Positions 58,601 to 64,000 of a stretch of 64,000 nt of DNA are shown piece after piece; position 1 is the stretch's first letter, and each line of letters begins with the position of its first letter. A program made the translations under genes and the position numbers. Origin of the DNA: Chionis minor (Eukaryota; Chordata; Aves; Charadriiformes; Chionididae); NCBI GenBank assembly GCA_013398295.1, contig VZSF01000046.1:1115314-1179313 (forward strand), given 5' to 3'. The notes below the pieces were generated by a model. That model was not told the origin of the DNA. It did no database searches and worked only from the letters and a program-made list of their open reading frames with translations.

Positions 58601-59377
58601 TAAGGGGCAATGGCTTCAAACTGGAAGAGGGGAGATTTAGAATAGATCTTGGGAAGAAATTTTTCACCATGAGGATGGTGAAGCACTGGAACAGATTGCC
58701 CAGAGAAGCTGTGGAGGCCCCATCCCTGGAATTGTTCAAGGCTGGATGGGGCTTTGAGCAACCAGGTCTAGTGGGAGGTGTCCTTGTCCATGGCAGGGGG
58801 GGTTGGAATTAGTTGATCTTTAAGGTCCCTTCCAACCTAAACCATTCTATGATCCCTAATTACATTTTGTTTCCTGCGTATGAAAGAATTGTAACAGACT
58901 CTATGAGAATGTGTTTGTGTGCCCAATCATGATGCAAGTGGCACTATCCAAACCCTGAAGGCTAAAACCTCCAGTGCTGCTTTAGGCTCAGGCCACTTCT
59001 AATAAAGGATTCTACGCAGTGATAGAAAGGCAGATGTGAAGTAGCTCCCCGCTGGGGTCTGTACTGGAAATGTGGTGAAGCCTTCAAGCCTTCAGAAATA
59101 ATGCTGCACTTCAAACAAATACCACTGGTTTTGGACAGCCATGAACTGTGTGTAAAATATGGAAGTGGTAGGTAGATACAATTGTGTGGATTGGAACATT
59201 GCAAATACTGTTCTAATGTATGTATCTTTTAATTAGGTTAGTACCCTTGGATTCACAATTGGTGATAAAGTAGACGGTCCATTCCAGCTGGAGATTGATT
59301 TTATTGGCCTGCTAAACGACAGAGCTCATACAGAAGAATTTGCCTATGAAATGTATGAAAAGAATCCTCCAGCCTAA
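52123..59377 (+). CDS. NDUFAF1: NDUFAF1, mitochondrial complex I assembly factor CIA30 (303 aa)
   Basis: Assembly factor for NADH:ubiquinone oxidoreductase; it works in mitochondria on the membrane-arm intermediate (the MCIA complex in mammals). Coding exons: 52123-52632, 54547-54732, 55928-56002, 59237-59377, all separated by phase-0 introns. Residues 1 to about 45 are basic and nearly free of acids ([12 protein letters not shown]), consistent with a mitochondrial targeting sequence. The CIA30 domain fills most of residues about 100-290: [32 protein letters not shown], then [10 protein letters not shown] near the C-terminus. Human protein is 327 aa from memory, so the length is close. Start: ATG with A at -3 and G at +4 and an in-frame TAA seven codons upstream. 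Intron 3 is of the GC-AG type. It shares a promoter region with RTF1. Confidence 0.96.
52633..54546 (+). other. NDUFAF1: NDUFAF1 intron 1
   Basis: 1.9 kb of unique AT-rich sequence with a poly-A tract at about 53964-53978. No other feature recognised. Confidence 0.8.
54547..54732 (+). CDS. NDUFAF1: NDUFAF1 coding exon 2
   Basis: Residues 171-232, [14 protein letters not shown] through [10 protein letters not shown], the CIA30 core with the conserved RGDGRPW. Acceptor TTTGTAG; donor AAG|GTAAGC. Confidence 0.97.
54733..55927 (+). other. NDUFAF1: NDUFAF1 intron 2
   Basis: 1.2 kb without recognised repeat. A 125-codon open frame (54820-55197) has no recognisable domain and is taken as chance. 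Confidence 0.75.
55928..56002 (+). CDS. NDUFAF1: NDUFAF1 coding exon 3, ends at a GC donor
   Basis: Residues 233-257, [18 protein letters not shown] to IWLDK. The exon ends GACAAG|GCAAGT. The next GT downstream would read through an in-frame TAG, so the GC donor is required. Acceptor CTGTCAG. Confidence 0.95.
56003..59236 (+). other. NDUFAF1: NDUFAF1 intron 3, GC-AG type
   Basis: Begins GCAAGT and ends AATTAG. It contains a CR1 fragment (58143-58854). The rest is unique AT-rich sequence, apart from a slightly GC-richer patch at 57650-57860 with no recognised content. Confidence 0.88.
58143..58854 (+). mobile_element. CR1 LINE 3' fragment in NDUFAF1 intron 3
   Basis: About 710 bp in CR1 sense, from 'atgcaggctgggcagag' through 'gacttgggggtgctggtgg' and 'ggctggagcacctctcctg' to the terminus 'ttccaacctaaaccattctatgat'. 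It has the same orientation as NDUFAF1. It closely resembles the CR1 at 26098-26696, suggesting the same or related subfamily. Confidence 0.94.
59237..59377 (+). CDS. NDUFAF1: NDUFAF1 coding exon 4 and stop
   Basis: Residues 258-303, [19 protein letters not shown] through NPPA, then TAA at 59375-59377. Acceptor TTTTAATTAG. Confidence 0.97.
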   Translation, partial: VSTLGFTIGDKVDGPFQLEIDFIGLLNDRAHTEEFAYEMYEKNPPA

Positions 59378-59715
59378 GTTGGGCTGGTGTCCTTTAGAAC
59401 GTTCTTCAGATGCTTGATTCATTTTTATAAAACACTTCTTATAACAATTTATAACTTGGCTTATAACAACCTGAAGGGTGTATGTAAATGTTAAAGAGGT
59501 AAGTGCATGAAGTGTTGACTGTAGTAATGTGACTAAGAGTGACGCCATTGGCATCTTTGAGCTGCCAAAGACAGAGTCCTGGGGAGACTGTACATACATG
59601 GACTGGAACACAGCCTGAGGAGAGCTGTCCTGCATTCTTACAAAGTAGTAACTGTTCTAGAAGTTTTGGCTTCTGTCCTGACCTTTACAGAAATAAAAGT
59701 ATTTCATGAACTTGC
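59378..59715 (+). other. NDUFAF1: NDUFAF1 3' UTR (predicted)
   Basis: From the stop codon to shortly after the AATAAA at 59692-59697. Short, with no open frame of interest. Confidence 0.75.
59692..59697 (+). terminator. NDUFAF1: NDUFAF1 poly(A) signal AATAAA
   Basis: The first AATAAA after the stop, followed by a T/G-rich stretch (GTAGTTCTTTTTTG) suited to cleavage. Confidence 0.75.
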
Positions 59716-60700
59716 TGTAGTTCTTTTTTGTACAACAATTTCATTTTCTACATTATATGGTTTGTAGAGAGTTGTAAAACACTGTGCTAGTTTTAAACTG
59801 GGAAGAGTATGATGCAAATTAATACCCCAAGGAATGGTGCTTAAGTGTGACTCAGCCACTGAAATTTGCCAAGAGCAGCACCAGAAGTGGAAAAGGCAGA
59901 AGTATCTCAACCTTTAGCTTTGGCTCCTCTGAATAACTAAAAAAAGAAAAAGCTGCCCCTGCCAAGCTTGAAACAGTAGCTCTGCAGTGGGCTTGGCTTT
60001 TCGTGTGGAGCTGTTGATGATAGTCCTACAGCTTTATAGAGCTCGGGTTGTTGAACAGCAGTAATGTTCCAGGGTGGGTTGGGGGGAAGCCCCCGCAGCG
60101 CTGTCTGCTGCCTGAGGAGCCAGAGCTCAGCCTGGTTAGCACCACTCCTGGGCAGGGCAGATCACACTTTTCTGACGTGTGCAAATAGCTTAACTCAGCT
60201 GTATTGTAAGAAGTCACAGCCTCGGCTCCTGGCACAGAAGCTCAATACCTCCGTTTTTCTGAGAAGTCTGGGTTCGGGTAATTTAAGAAACGCTTTAGAG
60301 AACAAGTGCTCAATGGTTTCATTTCAGTTGCCACAAATTTAGTCTAAGCAAAGCACTGACCTCCTCTGCAGTGACCTTAAGTGTACTTTACAAATATTAA
60401 ATGTACCTCTATTTTATAGGGAAGGGGCCACAATAAAGCAAGCTGAAGCAGAAGTCTTGTACTGTCATTTTCCTCTTGTGCAGAATTAAGAGCAAAAGAG
60501 AGGTGATGGTTATCGTTTCTAGAGATACCAGAACAAACGTGCTTTTGTAAAGTGGTAGGCAGGCTCAGCGGTAAGGAAAACTTTTCATAAAAAGACACGG
60601 AGGAGCAAATACAAGTCTGAACAAAACTAGTGCTACACTAAGGAGGTAATTATACATAGTACACTAGGTCATAACCAGTGATAAACAAGATATAGACAAA
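59716..60700. other. Interval between convergent NDUFAF1 and NUSAP1
   Basis: About 1 kb between the two predicted 3' ends. No recognised gene; open frames of up to 92 codons have no homology that I know. Confidence 0.5.
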
Positions 60701-60703
60701 ATA

Positions 60704-60709
60704 TTTATT
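60704..60709 (-). terminator. NUSAP1: Predicted NUSAP1 poly(A) signal AATAAA
   Basis: On the minus strand GGGGGAATAAATATTTTG, followed by a T/G-rich stretch. About 960 nt after the stop codon. No better signal was seen nearer the stop. Confidence 0.5.
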
Positions 60710-61667
60710 CCCCCACTCATTAAGTACATAAAAAAATTGCTTGTTCTTGACATTGCAACATGTATTTGATGGGACACTAAATTCACTGAAAATTCTAGGT
60801 GAGATTACAACTGCTAATTACCTTTCCAGTTCCATCCATAATAAATCCAGGCAACTTTCCTATGTATTTTTTAAAAATAGCAATAACAACAGCTTTTAAA
60901 TCTAAGGTATTGAATGTGGCTAAACACTATTGTAACCTCTTTTAAGCGTCCTAGAGATGAAAAGAAGAATTTTGTTAACATCTTCTATTTACCATAGAAA
61001 AGAACAAAACCTTAACTGTTCACAAAGCATCCAGTTGGCAATTTCTAAAGCTATTTTTCAGTTGTAACTTCTTTAAAATATGGTATTTTACAATTATGTT
61101 ACGCTGCAAGCTTTTAGTTTTCCAGAGAGCTGGCGTATTTTTTCTTCTCTTGGAAATTCCCTGCTACTTTATAGGCATGCAATTAGAAATACTGAATAAT
61201 TGCTGTAACAGTTGTTAGAGAATTAGGGGCTGATCTGGAGAACAGGGCAAGCAGACATCTCCAGCTCCTATAATTTACCAGTGGAATGTTTTGAAGCTTG
61301 CTATCCAAAGTGTGCATTCTTGTGAGTAACAAATGCCTTCCAGTGGAGAAGTCTGTCCTAAGCTGCAAAGAGGCTTCTTGAGCATCTTTTTTCCACTTAT
61401 TTTCTGCCTTAACACCTTTTAGTTAACTGAGTTAGCTAAATGAAAACATTATTAAGCAACTAGAGATAGCTCTAAGCTTCTAGAAGTTTAGAACTCTGAT
61501 CTTGTTGGAGAAGTTGATCACTAACACATGACACTGGGATGCATTATAAGGTCTCATTCAATGCTCTGGATTCCACTAGCTAACGGCAACCTGAACCATA
61601 CACAGCAGAAATATTTACATGACAGGAACAGTATTTACAATGATGTCTTAGGTATTTCTTATTGCTC
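60705..61667 (-). other. NUSAP1: NUSAP1 3' UTR (predicted)
   Basis: AT-rich sequence from the stop codon to the predicted poly(A) signal; no open frame of interest. The 3' end is not proved. Confidence 0.5.
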
Positions 61668-62975
<1,308 letters not shown>

Positions 62976-64000
62976 CTGCAAAAGATATCAAGATGACATA
63001 CTTAATTATAGTAGCAAGAACATCACCGTAATAGCAAGTTGGAAAGCGCCTGGAAAGCCACTTTGCAACTATCAAGACCACAGAGCCATGAGATGCTGCC
63101 TCTAAAGACAGCACAAATACAGCTCACTCAAAATAGGGAGCTTTCAGGTCTGGAGAGAGCAAGAGTTGTAAAGTATTAGCTCCTTTGCTCTGATTACGCT
63201 ATGCAATAGTATACATTGCTCCATGGATTTTTCTACTCCTTCAGAGAAAACTGTGTTTCCTAGTATCTATGCTTACTCAGAACCAAGGGGATTTTCACGT
63301 TAAAAGAAAAACCAGCAGCATTCTTCCAGAACACACCAGCTTCTGATCAGCCGTGGAACTTTTCTTTCCCCTTAAAAAACATCAATATTATCACACAGCA
63401 AGACAGGCAACTCTGGGTTCTTGCCCTGTGCTAACATACCTGTGGTGCTAGCGTATCAACTGTTAGATAGCAGAGCTGTGCAGGTGCAGAGATCATTAGT
63501 AACCAGAAGGCTTCTGCTTTTTGTTACAGACCCTTAGGGGCTGAGTTAATCAGAGTTGTTGAGACTGAAGGTAACAGGTTGTTCTGAAACACAGCTAGAA
63601 GCCTGGTGCGTGGCAATCCCACATGGAGAATGACACCCCTGAGAATGCTTCAGGAGCTCCTCCCACCGCAGAGAGGATCTCCCTGTACCTGTTTTATGAA
63701 TCTTTTACTACATAGTCCCTAAAGGTCTAAAACGATTTCTATCTCGTACATCCTATGTTAGGCTTTTCTGTAGGTAGCTATGTATCATATGTTTAAGTCT
63801 TAGCACCTAACTATTTTAGTCAAAACACTGGAAATTAGAAGAAACAAAGAAACTACTGCAGTTTATAAAGAATCAGTCATAAATTAGAGAATGAAATTAA
63901 AACCTAGGTTGTGGCATTAGGGTATAAAACCCACTATATAATAATAAGACAAAAGCCTTGATGTGAAAAAGCCAAATATTTTCCATCCACTTTACCCTTT
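62976..64000 (-). other. NUSAP1: NUSAP1 intron, incomplete
   Basis: Sequence upstream of the third-last exon to the window edge. I could not find a further NUSAP1 exon in it; the intron probably continues past 64000. Confidence 0.6.

Overview
This is a piece of a bird nuclear genome. The evidence is several CR1 non-LTR retrotransposon fragments ending in the avian CR1 tail (ccattctatgat-like), two LTRs of types I recognise from neoavian birds, and vertebrate multi-exon genes with short exons. It holds parts or all of three genes in the order RTF1 (minus), NDUFAF1 (plus), NUSAP1 (minus, 3' end only). This is the order and relative orientation I know from human 15q15, read in reverse. No operon, CRISPR array, prophage or other microbial system is present.

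Left flank (1-15.2 kb): intergenic DNA downstream of RTF1. It starts with a decayed 3' portion of a CR1 element (about 50-1812) and carries three more CR1 scraps, homopolymer runs and one striking perfect 19-bp inverted repeat (14023-14066). I recognise no protein-coding gene here; ITPKA, the next gene in mammals, would be expected beyond the left edge.

RTF1 (about 15.25-49.5 kb, minus): all 18 coding exons could be placed base by base and join into a 670-residue PAF1-complex subunit. The reading frame is continuous across all 17 introns. A roughly 2.7-kb 3' UTR ends at a good AATAAA with a GT-rich downstream element. Introns hold CR1 fragments; one abuts the splice donor of exon 9 and one lies 44 nt upstream of the exon 3 acceptor. 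The 11-kb intron 2 also holds two complete solo LTRs in opposite orientations, each flanked by its own exact 5-bp target duplication, plus an assembly gap inside a poly-T run.

Shared promoter (about 48.85-50.1 kb): a CpG island between the divergent RTF1 and NDUFAF1 genes.

NDUFAF1 (about 49.6-59.7 kb, plus): four coding exons give a 303-residue mitochondrial complex I assembly factor (CIA30 family), with AATAAA at 59692.

NUSAP1 (about 60.7 kb to beyond the right edge, minus): the last three coding exons (about 98 residues) of the spindle protein. It converges tail to tail on NDUFAF1.

The genes do not form one pathway: RTF1 acts in transcription elongation and chromatin, NDUFAF1 in mitochondrial complex I assembly, and NUSAP1 in mitotic spindles. 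The most notable points are two non-canonical GC-AG introns in neighbouring genes (RTF1 intron 16 and NDUFAF1 intron 3), both with the donor AAG|GCAAGT. The RTF1 one has a competing GT donor 5 nt upstream that would cause a frameshift. Other points are the repeat insertions at splice sites, the two solo LTRs with readable target duplications, and the perfect hairpin. I found no convincing previously undescribed system; this is an ordinary conserved vertebrate locus with some unusual splice and repeat details.
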